The notes under the pieces are model-generated. The model was not told the DNA's origin and did no database searches. It saw only the letters and a list, made by a program, of their open reading frames with translations. From a virus, in the IMG/VR virus record IMGVR_UViG_3300021963_009993, positions 117,261 to 181,260 of that record: a stretch of DNA of 64,000 bases. One strand, 5' to 3'. The position numbers and the translations under genes were made by a program. Of the stretch, positions 31,589-39,733 are shown piece after piece (position 1 is the stretch's first letter; each line of letters starts with the position of its first letter).

Positions 31589-32653
31589 ATGTCTTCACAA
31601 AGGATTGACAATACAAGACAAGAATTATCAGACATTAAAAAATGTTTGTTTGAATCTGCCAAAACCACAGTTGACAAAGTGAATGCTGCTATTGGCAACA
31701 ATAACAAAAATAAAATAGTTTTTAAATCAAGAAATCTTCCAACTGTAGAACACATGAGGAAGGCTCTTGAGTTAAACAAGCATAAAAAAACCATAAATGA
31801 AATTATTCAAAAAGTAATTGATACTGATCAAAATATTTATTTAAACTTTGGTGGTGTTGGAGATCTAATTCTCCTATTAGCAGAATGTTACAAAGACAAA
31901 AATTCTATAGTTGTATTTTTTTGCAACGGGCATTCAAAGACATTTGCAGAAGAAATACTTGAATTTTTTAACATTGATTATCATATTCATGACAATATCA
32001 TGGGTACAAGAATGGCAAATGTAGTTTATGATACATTCTATTCTACAGGTAGATTGAAACAATCAGCACATTTGTCGGAAGGATTGAATTTTAATGACTG
32101 GAAGGGTAGAGAAAACTTCTACCAACAGAATATGGTTTTAGAAACAGATTGGATTAATCATTTTGGAAGTATCTCTGAATTGAAAAACAAAAAGAATCTT
32201 GTAATTTGCCCCTGTGGCTCATTTAAATCAAGCCATACTCAAAGGTATATTAGTGCAGAAGAATATACCAGAATAGTAAACTGTTATCTTGAAAAAGGTT
32301 ATAACATCTTTGCTACAGGTGGTGAGAAGGAAAAACAGTCTTTTCCTCAATTGCCCAACAAATCTTGCTATTGGATGACTACTGAAAAAATATACGATTC
32401 TAATGGCAAAATCACTCCTATAACCATCTCTACATTTTTTAAATATATTAATTCCGCATCTGAAGTAATTTCTATGGACACATGGTTAAAAAGCTACAGC
32501 GCACTAGCTGGCATCCCTACAAAGGTAATATTAAGTAGGAGAAATGGCAGATATATGAATTATGGTGAGGCTGTCGATAATTACATGTTTTTAAACAAAA
32601 ATTTGTGGAAACATATGGATTTGGTAAAAGTAGAAGATTTATTGGTGGTTTAG
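31589..32653 (+). CDS. GT9-like glycosyltransferase (GT-B fold)
   Basis: The C-terminal 250 residues resemble the heptosyltransferase-type GT9 fold: NFGGVGDLILLLA near the N-terminal domain, VICPCGSFKS, and the sugar-nucleotide end ISMDTWLKSYSALAGIPTKVI, which parallels VSVDTFPAHIAATCGIPT in the 40027 gene. The first 85 residues are helical and of unknown role. Such enzymes add sugars from nucleotide donors. It starts 3 bases after the targeting-peptide gene set. Its 3' end overlaps a convergent structural gene by 4 bp. Confidence 0.72.
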   Translation: MSSQRIDNTRQELSDIKKCLFESAKTTVDKVNAAIGNNNKNKIVFKSRNLPTVEHMRKALELNKHKKTINEIIQKVIDTDQNIYLNFGGVGDLILLLAECYKDKNSIVVFFCNGHSKTFAEEILEFFNIDYHIHDNIMGTRMANVVYDTFYSTGRLKQSAHLSEGLNFNDWKGRENFYQQNMVLETDWINHFGSISELKNKKNLVICPCGSFKSSHTQRYISAEEYTRIVNCYLEKGYNIFATGGEKEKQSFPQLPNKSCYWMTTEKIYDSNGKITPITISTFFKYINSASEVISMDTWLKSYSALAGIPTKVILSRRNGRYMNYGEAVDNYMFLNKNLWKHMDLVKVEDLLVV

Positions 32654-33051
32654 GGAGGCCAAGGATCACCCCATCTGTTGCAAGGTTTATTGGCTCTGAT
32701 TTTCCAATAAATTTGTCTTTCGTAATATTCTTTAGCGGTATTTAATGCTTCTATTTCTGTTAGAAGGTCATATTCGTTATACAAACCATTAAGTGTATCT
32801 TCATACAAAAATGTTACTTGATTTATTGTGTTGAGATTATTTACGACACGAACTCTTTTTATAACTACTTTTTCAAGCTTGCCTTTTTTGGCAGTCTGTT
32901 TTACAAAACAAACATCGCCTATTCTCCACCTATGATAGTATCTTGGTATCAACAAATACCAAGCACAACCACGAATAGTAATTGTTCCGCTTCCCGTGTA
33001 ACAGAAATTTGCAAGACAAGGTGCTGGAGTTGTTGTGGTTGTGGTTGACAT
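32650..33051 (-). CDS. Virion-type protein with Thr-rich start, 133 aa
   Basis: Begins MSTTTTTTPAP, a short mucin-like stretch, then NFCYTGSGTITIRG, a motif also found in the adjacent upstream gene (FNYTGSGNILLWG). The rest is mixed beta with a basic middle and a Pro/Trp end. The two neighbours are probably distant paralogues. GGGGTGA and TAATG coupling support the start. A tail or baseplate role is inferred from composition. Confidence 0.68.
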   Translation of the reverse strand: MSTTTTTTPAPCLANFCYTGSGTITIRGCAWYLLIPRYYHRWRIGDVCFVKQTAKKGKLEKVVIKRVRVVNNLNTINQVTFLYEDTLNGLYNEYDLLTEIEALNTAKEYYERQIYWKIRANKPCNRWGDPWPP

Positions 33052-33440
33052 TAGTTCACCCCAAATTTATTTGACAATAGATTGTTTATTTGATCTATCA
33101 TTGCCATGTCTTGCTGTATTGATTGTTGATTCTGTTCAAAAAATAGAATCTGTGCTTCTCCTATGGTTAACAATTCTGGTTCACTATAGATTTGTATAGT
33201 ATCAGTTGATGTTCTTACTGTATAGTAAACTCCTGTAGTATCGTTGGTAACTGTTTGTATTTGAACTGTCTCTCTGGTTGCTGCCACAACAACAAACTGA
33301 TTTATATAAAATTTTACATCTTGTACGCCGGAAAAATTGGTAGTTACTCCAGCCTGACCCCAAAGTAATATATTTCCCGAACCAGTATAGTTAAAACTGC
33401 GTCTTCTTCTTCTGGTCAGATAATATTGTGTAATTAACAT
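33051..33440 (-). CDS. Virion-type protein, paralogue of 32650 gene, 129 aa
   Basis: A basic run (TRRRRRSFNY) leads into YTGSGNILLWG, the same motif as its downstream neighbour. The middle is beta-rich, and the C-terminus is Gln-rich and helical (FFEQNQQSIQQDMAMIDQ). CTAAATAAATAATGATAT precedes the ATG with no Shine-Dalgarno sequence. Function is unknown. Confidence 0.66.
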   Translation of the reverse strand: MLITQYYLTRRRRRSFNYTGSGNILLWGQAGVTTNFSGVQDVKFYINQFVVVAATRETVQIQTVTNDTTGVYYTVRTSTDTIQIYSEPELLTIGEAQILFFEQNQQSIQQDMAMIDQINNLLSNKFGVN

Positions 33441-33480
33441 ATATCATTATTTATTTAGGATATTGCAAAAACACAAATAA

Positions 33481-34146
33481 TTAAGCATCTCCTTCAAATC
33501 CAAATATTGTAGCATGCATATTTACTGCTGTGGTTCCGCTTTGGGTTTGATGTATTCCTCTTACACCTATAGTTTCGCCTACTACAGCTGACAATATAGG
33601 ATTATTAAAATTTATGTGTACATTTGGATTATTTGGACTTCCGTTCAAATACATGATTGGCAAATTTTGTGTTCCATCATTTATGTATAATTCATATACA
33701 GTAGATCCACTATCAGCTTGGAAATAATTATTATTATAAGCATTACTGCTAGCTGAAAACCCAGTAATAAAATATTGTGTATTTGGTGAAACAACATGAC
33801 TTACTATGTCTGTTTGCGTGTTATAAGCGACACCACTCACCGTGCTACTTACATTGAAGTAACCTTCTGGCAAGACAGGCAGATTTCTTGTTATTAACCC
33901 GTATTCAGCACCATTAAGAAGCGTTGTGTTTTTAACACGCACAATTTCATCATAGTTTTGATCACCAGCTAATAAAATTCTTGTTCTGCGTACCAAATTA
34001 AAAGGAGGTGCAGGGGTTGTACCACCAGAAACTGGTGGTAATTCCATTAATGTTTCATCAAGCCTTGAGCCAAGCTCCTGACCTGCTGGTGGAACATAAT
34101 CAAGCTGGGTTGCTACATTTATTCTATTGTTTATTGGATCTGGCAT
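33481..34146 (-). CDS. Virion structural protein, jelly-roll-like, 221 aa
   Basis: A beta-rich protein full of Asn, Thr, Ser and Val (ADSGSTVYELYINDGTQNLP, NPNVHINFNNPIL) with a TTPAPPF linker near residue 45. The later 170 residues look like one beta-sandwich, as in adhesin or collar proteins. AAGAGGTAATT precedes the ATG, and TATAAATA lies 23 bases upstream as a late-type promoter. The GETIGVRGIHQTQSGTTAVN end resembles fibre or receptor-binding domains. Confidence 0.68.
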   Translation of the reverse strand: MPDPINNRINVATQLDYVPPAGQELGSRLDETLMELPPVSGGTTPAPPFNLVRRTRILLAGDQNYDEIVRVKNTTLLNGAEYGLITRNLPVLPEGYFNVSSTVSGVAYNTQTDIVSHVVSPNTQYFITGFSASSNAYNNNYFQADSGSTVYELYINDGTQNLPIMYLNGSPNNPNVHINFNNPILSAVVGETIGVRGIHQTQSGTTAVNMHATIFGFEGDA

Positions 34147-34178
34147 AATTACCTCTTATTATAATATATATTTATAAC
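34147..34178. promoter_or_regulatory. 32-bp divergent control region with opposed TATA boxes
   Basis: On the minus strand TATAAATA (34169-34176) serves the structural gene, which also has AGAGG before its ATG. On the plus strand TATATT (34167-34172) lies 6 bases before the subtilisin ATG. The two boxes overlap, so the two promoters are likely to compete. Confidence 0.55.
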
Positions 34179-35258
34179 ATGAGTGAAAATAACGATTTAT
34201 TCCATCTTCTTCCTTATACACAAGAAGATCTTTTAGTTGGTCAAAATGCCATGCAAACTATGGGATGGCATATAACAGCCTTTAATTTGCCAGAAGTATG
34301 GAAAATAACTCAAGGTGAGAATGTCACAGTTGCAATTATTGATACTGGATGTGATTTAACTCATCCAGACTTGGTAAGCAATTTAGTGGAAGGCAAGAAC
34401 TTTGTTGAACCAAATATGCCACCTGAAGATTCTTCAAATCATGGCACACATATAGCTGGTATTTTAGCAGCAAACAACGATGATTTTGGTGTTGTTGGAG
34501 TCTCTCCTAAAACCAAAATTATGCCATTAAAAGTTTTGAATTCGTATGGAATAGGTACACCCGATGCTATAGCCGAAGCGATACATTACGCTGTTGATAA
34601 TGGTGCAGATTTGATTTCAATGTCTTTGGGTGCAAGAAACCCAATTCAAAAAGTATATGATGCGATTGTTTATGCTAATTCAAAAAAAGTTACCTGCTTT
34701 GTTGCTGCTGGAAATGCTGGTTCAAGCAAACAACTTTTGTATCCAGCTGCATATTCGGAATGTATATCAATTGGTGCTGTGGATGAGAATTCCATGAGAG
34801 CGGATTTCAGTTGTACTGGCCCTAATTTGGATTTTGTTGCACCGGGAGTAAAAATATTCAGTTGTATTCCAAAATCAAGTTATGGATTTTTAAGTGGAAC
34901 AAGTATGTCTTGTCCTTTTGCTTTGGGAGTTGCAGCTTTAGTTTTAAGCCAGAAAAGACAAGAAGATCCCAACATTAGATTAGGAATAGATGATTTTAGA
35001 TCAATACTAAAACAAAATACATTATCCATAAAAAATCTAGATAGTAATTTAGACAAACAAGGTTCTAGATTCTGGCAAGGCATGGGAATAATCAATCCAA
35101 ATGAATTTCAAGAATGGGTGGAATATAGAACAGTAGATACTATAAAAAAAGACTTACTTTCCATAAGTGATAGAATAACATTGGTCAAAAATAAATATCT
35201 TTTAAAAGATCTAAACAAGTTTGTTCAACTAATAGCCTCAAAAATAGTCGTTAATTAA
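34179..35258 (+). CDS. Subtilisin-like (S8) serine protease
   Basis: All catalytic parts are present: D55 in AIIDTGCD, H88 in SNHGTHIAG, N179 in AAGNA (oxyanion), and S242 in GTSMSCP. The catalytic domain ends near 310, and the last 45 residues are helical. There is no signal peptide, so it acts inside the cell or in the virion. The first 30 residues may be a short propeptide. There is no Shine-Dalgarno sequence, and a TATATT box lies 6 bases before ATG. It overlaps the next gene's end by 21 bp. S8 proteases in phages may process virion proteins or help in host takeover. Confidence 0.92.
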   Translation: MSENNDLFHLLPYTQEDLLVGQNAMQTMGWHITAFNLPEVWKITQGENVTVAIIDTGCDLTHPDLVSNLVEGKNFVEPNMPPEDSSNHGTHIAGILAANNDDFGVVGVSPKTKIMPLKVLNSYGIGTPDAIAEAIHYAVDNGADLISMSLGARNPIQKVYDAIVYANSKKVTCFVAAGNAGSSKQLLYPAAYSECISIGAVDENSMRADFSCTGPNLDFVAPGVKIFSCIPKSSYGFLSGTSMSCPFALGVAALVLSQKRQEDPNIRLGIDDFRSILKQNTLSIKNLDSNLDKQGSRFWQGMGIINPNEFQEWVEYRTVDTIKKDLLSISDRITLVKNKYLLKDLNKFVQLIASKIVVN

Positions 35259-35657
35259 AAATTTGATTTTTTTCAAATCACTCTTTTCATCTGTATCTTT
35301 TTCAATTTCCTTATCAATTACATGATTAAGAAATTTTTGTAACAATGGAGATTCTACTGTAGGTCTTTTTCCTGTATGTTTTTCGGAATCTGCTTGAACT
35401 TTTTTAATTATCTTTTTAATTTTTTCACCGAAGAATAGGTAACAGAAATCGCATCCCATTCTTTCAGTTTTTGTCAAATCAGCTACTGATGAGTTACAGC
35501 AAGGGCAAAATTCTTGATCATTGTTAATCATGATATGTTTTTTGACTACAGGGCATTTTTTGCATAGCCATTTGATTGATGAATCCTCTGAATTCATTAG
35601 ATAAACTGGAATTGTTTTCTTTTCTTGGCAATTATCACCATAAGGACATCCATTCAT
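35238..35657 (-). CDS. McsA-like multi-CxxC zinc protein
   Basis: Several Cys pairs are present (C4/C10, C32/C35, C51/C53/C54, C69/C72). The central segment ERMGCDFCYLFFGEKI and then EKHTGKRP match the second half of McsA, the activator of the bacterial protein-arginine kinase McsB. In that system arginine phosphorylation marks proteins for ClpCP. No McsB-like kinase is seen here. A phage protein with this module might bind the host kinase or mimic its activator. The last 35 residues are acidic and helical. It is coupled to the upstream membrane protein gene by ATGA. Confidence 0.62.
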   Translation of the reverse strand: MNGCPYGDNCQEKKTIPVYLMNSEDSSIKWLCKKCPVVKKHIMINNDQEFCPCCNSSVADLTKTERMGCDFCYLFFGEKIKKIIKKVQADSEKHTGKRPTVESPLLQKFLNHVIDKEIEKDTDEKSDLKKIKFLINDYF

Positions 35658-36118
35658 TTTATTTTCTCCAAAAAATTTTTATCTAATGGGTGAATTTCTT
35701 TTTCCCTATTATAAATATTATTTTTTATTTCATCAATATTAGTTTGTGTTTTTTTCTTCAATTCCTCTAATGTTTTTTTTTCATCTGCGTTCAAATCAAC
35801 ATTTAATTTGAATATAGAATCACAGGATTGCCTCAAGTTCAACAAAAATATTAATCTAATTACTGACTGTTTGTTTTTCGATAATTTTTCAAAAAAATCT
35901 TTTGTTTTATTTTTGTAATCAATATTTTTATAAAAATCTTCAACAAAATACTTTTGTTTTTCATAGTTGAATTGATCGAATCTATTTTGTGTAATTACTG
36001 TTTCTTTGTTTATTTCTTCTTCAATGATAGGTTTGCTTTTATTGATCCAGAAAAAAAGAATTAGTCCCATGAAGGTTAATGGAAATAATAATCCAAATAT
36101 TTTTTTCAAATTACACAA
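35654..36118 (-). CDS. Single-pass membrane protein, 154 aa
   Basis: One hydrophobic helix at about 7-24 with a positive N-terminal flank, then a Lys/Glu-rich helical extracytoplasmic part with coiled-coil character. The frame begins at TTG 36118 near AAGGA, but the spacing is very short, so the start is uncertain; ATG 36070 would cut the helix. It overlaps the upstream structural gene by 8 bp. Function unknown. Confidence 0.6.
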   Translation of the reverse strand: MCNLKKIFGLLFPLTFMGLILFFWINKSKPIIEEEINKETVITQNRFDQFNYEKQKYFVEDFYKNIDYKNKTKDFFEKLSKNKQSVIRLIFLLNLRQSCDSIFKLNVDLNADEKKTLEELKKKTQTNIDEIKNNIYNREKEIHPLDKNFLEKIK

Positions 36119-36947
36119 GTCCTTTTATTTTCAAAGTTGCACCAGAAAGAGAAGAAGGATCAGATTTTGCTGGAATAACTCTTCTAATCCAAAATGGAAA
36201 TCCAAAGTCTTCCCTCAAGTATCCTATCTTTAAGGTATCATCTTGTGATGTCACAAAAAAACTAACACCACTAGGAATTTGATTGGCAGCTGTAATTTTA
36301 GGGGCTGTAGTATTTATTGGACCTCCATCCACATCAGAAACTATGTTTATAGTTGGAGTTCCACCGGCTTGCAAAACAAGGTTATTTTGTGCTACACCCA
36401 ATAGTTCTTGGGCTCTGTTGCTAACCTGACTGATTGTGTTTACATTACCAAATATTACTTTATATGATAATAAAGATGGGCTATAACTGTATGAAACTTC
36501 TATTCCTTGATATCCAACCAAACTATTCAATGCTTCTTTAATGTTATTGCCAAATGTTACTGGATTTATATCAAAAAGTATTACAGGTGTATTTAAACCA
36601 CCAATTGTCAAAATAAAGTTACCGCCAACTACAGTTTGAGTGATGTTTATTGTTTGAACAGCTGCCTGTCTGAATACACCAAGAGACAATTCTGCTGGGT
36701 TGTCTAGTTGTTTCTCCAGATAAATTTCAACATTATATATGTTTTCTGAATCATTGAACAGGTACAAGCATCTGTAATCTGTATATCCAGTCAAAGCTCT
36801 TTCGGGAGTTGTGTTATCAAAAACATTAGATAATCCTTCTGGGACTTCTGTTCCTGAAGGTTGCCCACCAAGACTTGCGTTTGGATCTGTATTTGTTGTA
36901 CCACCGGAATAAACCAGAGATAAATCATTAGCTGTTATTTGTGGCAT
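36111..36947 (-). CDS. Probable virion structural protein, 278 aa
   Basis: Beta-rich with Thr, Asn and Gly, starting MPQITANDLSLVYSGG. SLGGQPSGTEVPEGLSNVFD and YRCLYLFNDSENIYNVEIYLE suggest a tail or baseplate part. I start at ATG 36947 because the longer frame uses TTG. TATAAT is exactly 6 bases before this ATG and no Shine-Dalgarno sequence is present. It resembles the 2541 gene in style only. Confidence 0.66.
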   Translation of the reverse strand: MPQITANDLSLVYSGGTTNTDPNASLGGQPSGTEVPEGLSNVFDNTTPERALTGYTDYRCLYLFNDSENIYNVEIYLEKQLDNPAELSLGVFRQAAVQTINITQTVVGGNFILTIGGLNTPVILFDINPVTFGNNIKEALNSLVGYQGIEVSYSYSPSLLSYKVIFGNVNTISQVSNRAQELLGVAQNNLVLQAGGTPTINIVSDVDGGPINTTAPKITAANQIPSGVSFFVTSQDDTLKIGYLREDFGFPFWIRRVIPAKSDPSSLSGATLKIKGLV

Positions 36948-36953
36948 AGTTAT

Positions 36954-36959
36954 ATTATA
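36954..36959 (-). promoter_or_regulatory. TATAAT box 6 nt before 36947 start
   Basis: A consensus -10 hexamer followed by ATAACT and the ATG. No ribosome site is present. It is one of several cases with the same spacing. Confidence 0.5.
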
Positions 36960-37049
36960 TTTATTAATTACCAATAATTTCAAAAATTTGTTTTTAAAAT
37001 AAATTAGATATAAAATATTTAATACGCTTTATTTTAACTAGGAGTTTTT

Positions 37050-37979
37050 ATGAAAATAGGTGCAGACCCAGAGTTTTTCATAGTTGACTCTTATAAAAAG
37101 ATAATAAATGCCGCTAAGGTTGTAAAGAATACTAATTCAAAACCTTTGTCAAAAGCAGATTTAAAAATTTATCATGACAATGTTTTAGTTGAATTTAGTT
37201 TTGATCCAGTTTTCAGCGAAATTGATTTTGTTAATAAAATCGGATTTGGTATTAATTCTATTTCAGATTTTATTAATCCCTACAAAATTTCCACACAAGC
37301 TTTTGCTGAACTTGATGAAGATGAATTAACACAAGAAAACGCAAGGGTGGTAGGATGCAATCCAGATTTGTGCGCTTATACATTAGCGCAAAATGAATTG
37401 CCAAAAAATTTCTTCACTAAGACAAATTTTAGAACTTCTGGCGGTCATATTCATATTGGTGGTGTTGGAAATGATCTAGTCCTTCATCCTTTCATGAAAC
37501 CTATTTTTGTATACATGCTTGACTTGTTCTTGGGCATACCAAGTGTTCTGATGGATAATGGTACTGATACCATGAAGCGTCGAACTATGTTTGGGAAAGC
37601 TGGTTGTCATAGAGACAAACCTTATGGCATAGAATACAGGGTTTTGTCGCCTTTTTGGCTTAGAAATCCAGCAACTGTTTCTTTAGTTTACAGGTTGACT
37701 CATTTTGTTTTCCAAAGTGTTAATGATGGTCTTCACAAAAAGTTCTGGCATTTTGAGCAAGAAAAACTTAAGACAAACAATCCACAAAATGCTTATGAAT
37801 GTTATGGATATGATGCAAATGAAGTCAGAAACGCAATAGATGAATGTGATGCAAATAAGGCTATGAAGATATTCAATTTCATATGTAATTTTATGCCAAA
37901 TCAACTAATAAAAATGATAGAAAATGAAATGAAGATATCTGATTACAAGATTGAAAAAAAATGGCTTAGGATTGCCTAA
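37050..37979 (+). CDS. COOH-NH2 ligase-type amidoligase (phage type)
   Basis: The sequence matches the phage COOH-NH2 ligase family, related to glutamine synthetase and Glu-Cys ligase: IGADPEFF at the start, TSGGHIHIGG in the middle, and RRTMFGKAGCHRDKPYG followed by IEYRVLSPFW. These residues bind ATP, metal and the carboxylate. The substrate is not known; family members have been suggested to modify cell wall or proteins. AGGAG lies before the start, and TATAAAATATT at about 37011 may be its -10 box. The 3' end overlaps the convergent PrimPol gene by 14 bp. Confidence 0.85.
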   Translation: MKIGADPEFFIVDSYKKIINAAKVVKNTNSKPLSKADLKIYHDNVLVEFSFDPVFSEIDFVNKIGFGINSISDFINPYKISTQAFAELDEDELTQENARVVGCNPDLCAYTLAQNELPKNFFTKTNFRTSGGHIHIGGVGNDLVLHPFMKPIFVYMLDLFLGIPSVLMDNGTDTMKRRTMFGKAGCHRDKPYGIEYRVLSPFWLRNPATVSLVYRLTHFVFQSVNDGLHKKFWHFEQEKLKTNNPQNAYECYGYDANEVRNAIDECDANKAMKIFNFICNFMPNQLIKMIENEMKISDYKIEKKWLRIA

Positions 37980-38658
37980 TTTTTCTGACTTCTTGTCTAA
38001 TATCAAAAGTTCGGCATTTATTGCATGACCAAGGCAGATTGATTTTTGCCATAACAGCCAGTTCTAGGTCTAATCTTTTTTTGTGTAAAAATATTTCTTT
38101 ATTGCAGCAACAACATCTTGTAACTGTGTGTCCCTTTTTAATTAATGGTTTGTTTTTCTTGATTTTTGACAAAAAACTTAAAATTTTTGTTTGGAATTCT
38201 TTTGGAAGAACAGGTATGTCTCTTACATGGAATATTTCAGTAAGCCAATAATATTCAGTTCCATCACTATGTTTGCTGGGTGGCAAAACTGACTGGTGTT
38301 TTTTTGCACGATATTCTATCCCATCTCTTACAATTCTTGTGAAATCTAGACCCGGATTTAAAAAGAGATGATGTTGTGACTTAGATGATTGAAAGACAGG
38401 ATGATATATGTCTTTTAAATTTTCGTTTAGGAAGTTGTTGGATTCTACACAATCACCCTCAATGTCAATAATATCTCCAAGTAATAGGCCAAAATTCAAA
38501 GGTTGGTTGTTATGTCTTATAAATGTGCTGACTTGTTCTAAGTCATAATTGTACCAGTTTGAAAAGATTGGTTGCTTCCCTTTGTGAAGCAAAGGAATTA
38601 TTTTGTAGCCAAGATTGGCATAGAACTCAAAAAAATACATGTTTGTTTTAAATTTCAT
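37966..38658 (-). CDS. Stand-alone PrimPol domain with zinc site
   Basis: The archaeo-eukaryotic primase-like PrimPol fold is indicated by GYKIIPLLHKGKQP, IDIEGDCVE (D65 and E67/D69 as metal ligands), SKSQHHLFL (basic/His motif near 96) and QSVLPPSKHSDGTEYYWL. These enzymes make primers or extend DNA. No helicase domain is attached. The C-terminus adds CCCC near 181-184 and CNKC near 212, a probable zinc knuckle for DNA contact. GAGG lies before the ATG. The catalytic core is short (about 160 residues). Confidence 0.78.
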   Translation of the reverse strand: MKFKTNMYFFEFYANLGYKIIPLLHKGKQPIFSNWYNYDLEQVSTFIRHNNQPLNFGLLLGDIIDIEGDCVESNNFLNENLKDIYHPVFQSSKSQHHLFLNPGLDFTRIVRDGIEYRAKKHQSVLPPSKHSDGTEYYWLTEIFHVRDIPVLPKEFQTKILSFLSKIKKNKPLIKKGHTVTRCCCCNKEIFLHKKRLDLELAVMAKINLPWSCNKCRTFDIRQEVRKIRQS

Positions 38659-38669
38659 TGCCTCAATTT

Positions 38670-38707
38670 AAAAGAAAAAGGGCAGAAAAGCAAATGCTTT
38701 TCTGCCC
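38670..38707 (-). terminator. Terminator after acidic repeat gene
   Basis: GGGCAGAAAAGC (38680-38691) pairs with GCTTTTCTGCCC (38696-38707) with a 4-base loop; on the minus strand the stem is followed by TTTTTCTTTT. Confidence 0.92.
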
Positions 38708-38731
38708 TTAAGATTTGAAGTTATTTTAAAC

Positions 38732-39658
38732 TTATTTCTTGCCTTGTGTGTAATCACTAACAACTTGCTTGAACAAATCTTTTAGATTTTGCTTGGTCAT
38801 AGTTGTGTTGTATTTTAAGATATGATCAATTAATTCGTTTAGCAAAGCTTTTACTTTGGTTTTGCTGATGTTTTTAACATCATTTTCCTTGAGAACATTT
38901 TCAAAACGACTAACAGCTTGTCCTGCCTTTCCTGATACCATAGGCTTTTTTTCATCTTTCATTTCAGGCATGACTTTTTTGTCTTCGCTTATAATTTTGC
39001 CGTTGGGAGCCATGTGGCCAATCATGGAATTAACGCTTTCCCACCATGCCTTCTCAGATAACATAGCCCCTTTTGTTTTCTTTGATTCTTCAACATCCAT
39101 ATCAAATTCCATATCCATTACTTCATCATCGCCCATCTCATCATCGTCTTCGCCATCGCTCATGCCATATTCGGCATCTTCGATTTCTTCATCATCCATA
39201 TCATCTTTTTCATCATCCATATCATCATCTTCTTCGTCATCTTCTTCATCATCCATATCTTCTTCGTCATCCATCATTTCATCATCCATATCCTCTTCGT
39301 CATCCATCATTTCATCGTCCATATCCTCTTCATCGTCCATCATTTCATCATCCATATCCTCTTCATCATCCATCATTTCATCGTCCATATCTTCTTCGTC
39401 GTCCATCATTTCATCATCTACATGGTGATGGTGATGGTGATGGTGTTTGTGGTGATGATGATCATCATCTTCTGATTCATATTCCATGTCTTCGTCTTCG
39501 TCTTCGTCTGATTCGTCTTCCATGTCTTCGTCTTCTGCTAACACTTCTGGCTGAGAAAATTGGGCACCTGTAATACCAAGTGATTTGGGAGATGAAATTC
39601 CCAAAGTTGTAGGACCAAGTGTCTCATTTAGCTTTTTCCACTTCTCGTAATTCAACAT
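38732..39658 (-). CDS. Acidic tandem-repeat, His-tract core-like protein
   Basis: The N-terminus MLNYEKWKKLNETLG carries the targeting pattern and an L-N-E site. Next come Glu/Asp-rich residues, a nearly pure His tract (about 70-80), and five copies of an 11-residue DDEMMDDEEDM repeat, then more acidic sequence. The C-terminal 100 residues are a normal helical domain (FENVLKENDVKNISK). T4 gp67 is an acidic core protein, so a prohead core or packaged role is reasonable. The His tract could bind metal. AAGGAG precedes the ATG, and CATAAATA lies about 60 bases upstream. Confidence 0.72.
   Translation of the reverse strand: MLNYEKWKKLNETLGPTTLGISSPKSLGITGAQFSQPEVLAEDEDMEDESDEDEDEDMEYESEDDDHHHHKHHHHHHHHVDDEMMDDEEDMDDEMMDDEEDMDDEMMDDEEDMDDEMMDDEEDMDDEMMDDEEDMDDEEDDEEDDDMDDEKDDMDDEEIEDAEYGMSDGEDDDEMGDDEVMDMEFDMDVEESKKTKGAMLSEKAWWESVNSMIGHMAPNGKIISEDKKVMPEMKDEKKPMVSGKAGQAVSRFENVLKENDVKNISKTKVKALLNELIDHILKYNTTMTKQNLKDLFKQVVSDYTQGKK
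39255..39420 (-). repeat. Five tandem 33-bp repeats coding for acidic units
   Basis: The unit encodes DDEMMDDEEDM. Copies differ at a few third positions (GTC or ATC for Asp codons, TCC or TCT). Length may vary between isolates by slippage. Confidence 0.85.
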
Positions 39659-39733
39659 TTTTATCTCCTTGATATTTTGCCCAAATATGGATATATCTAA
39701 AGTATCTACTATTTATGCACAAACAGATGATTT

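Noticed and set aside
38856-39573. Plus-strand Ser-rich and His/Leu-rich frames opposite the acidic repeat gene
   Set aside because: Both are mirror products of a 33-bp repeat in the other strand; the minus-strand gene has a good start, targeting peptide and terminator.
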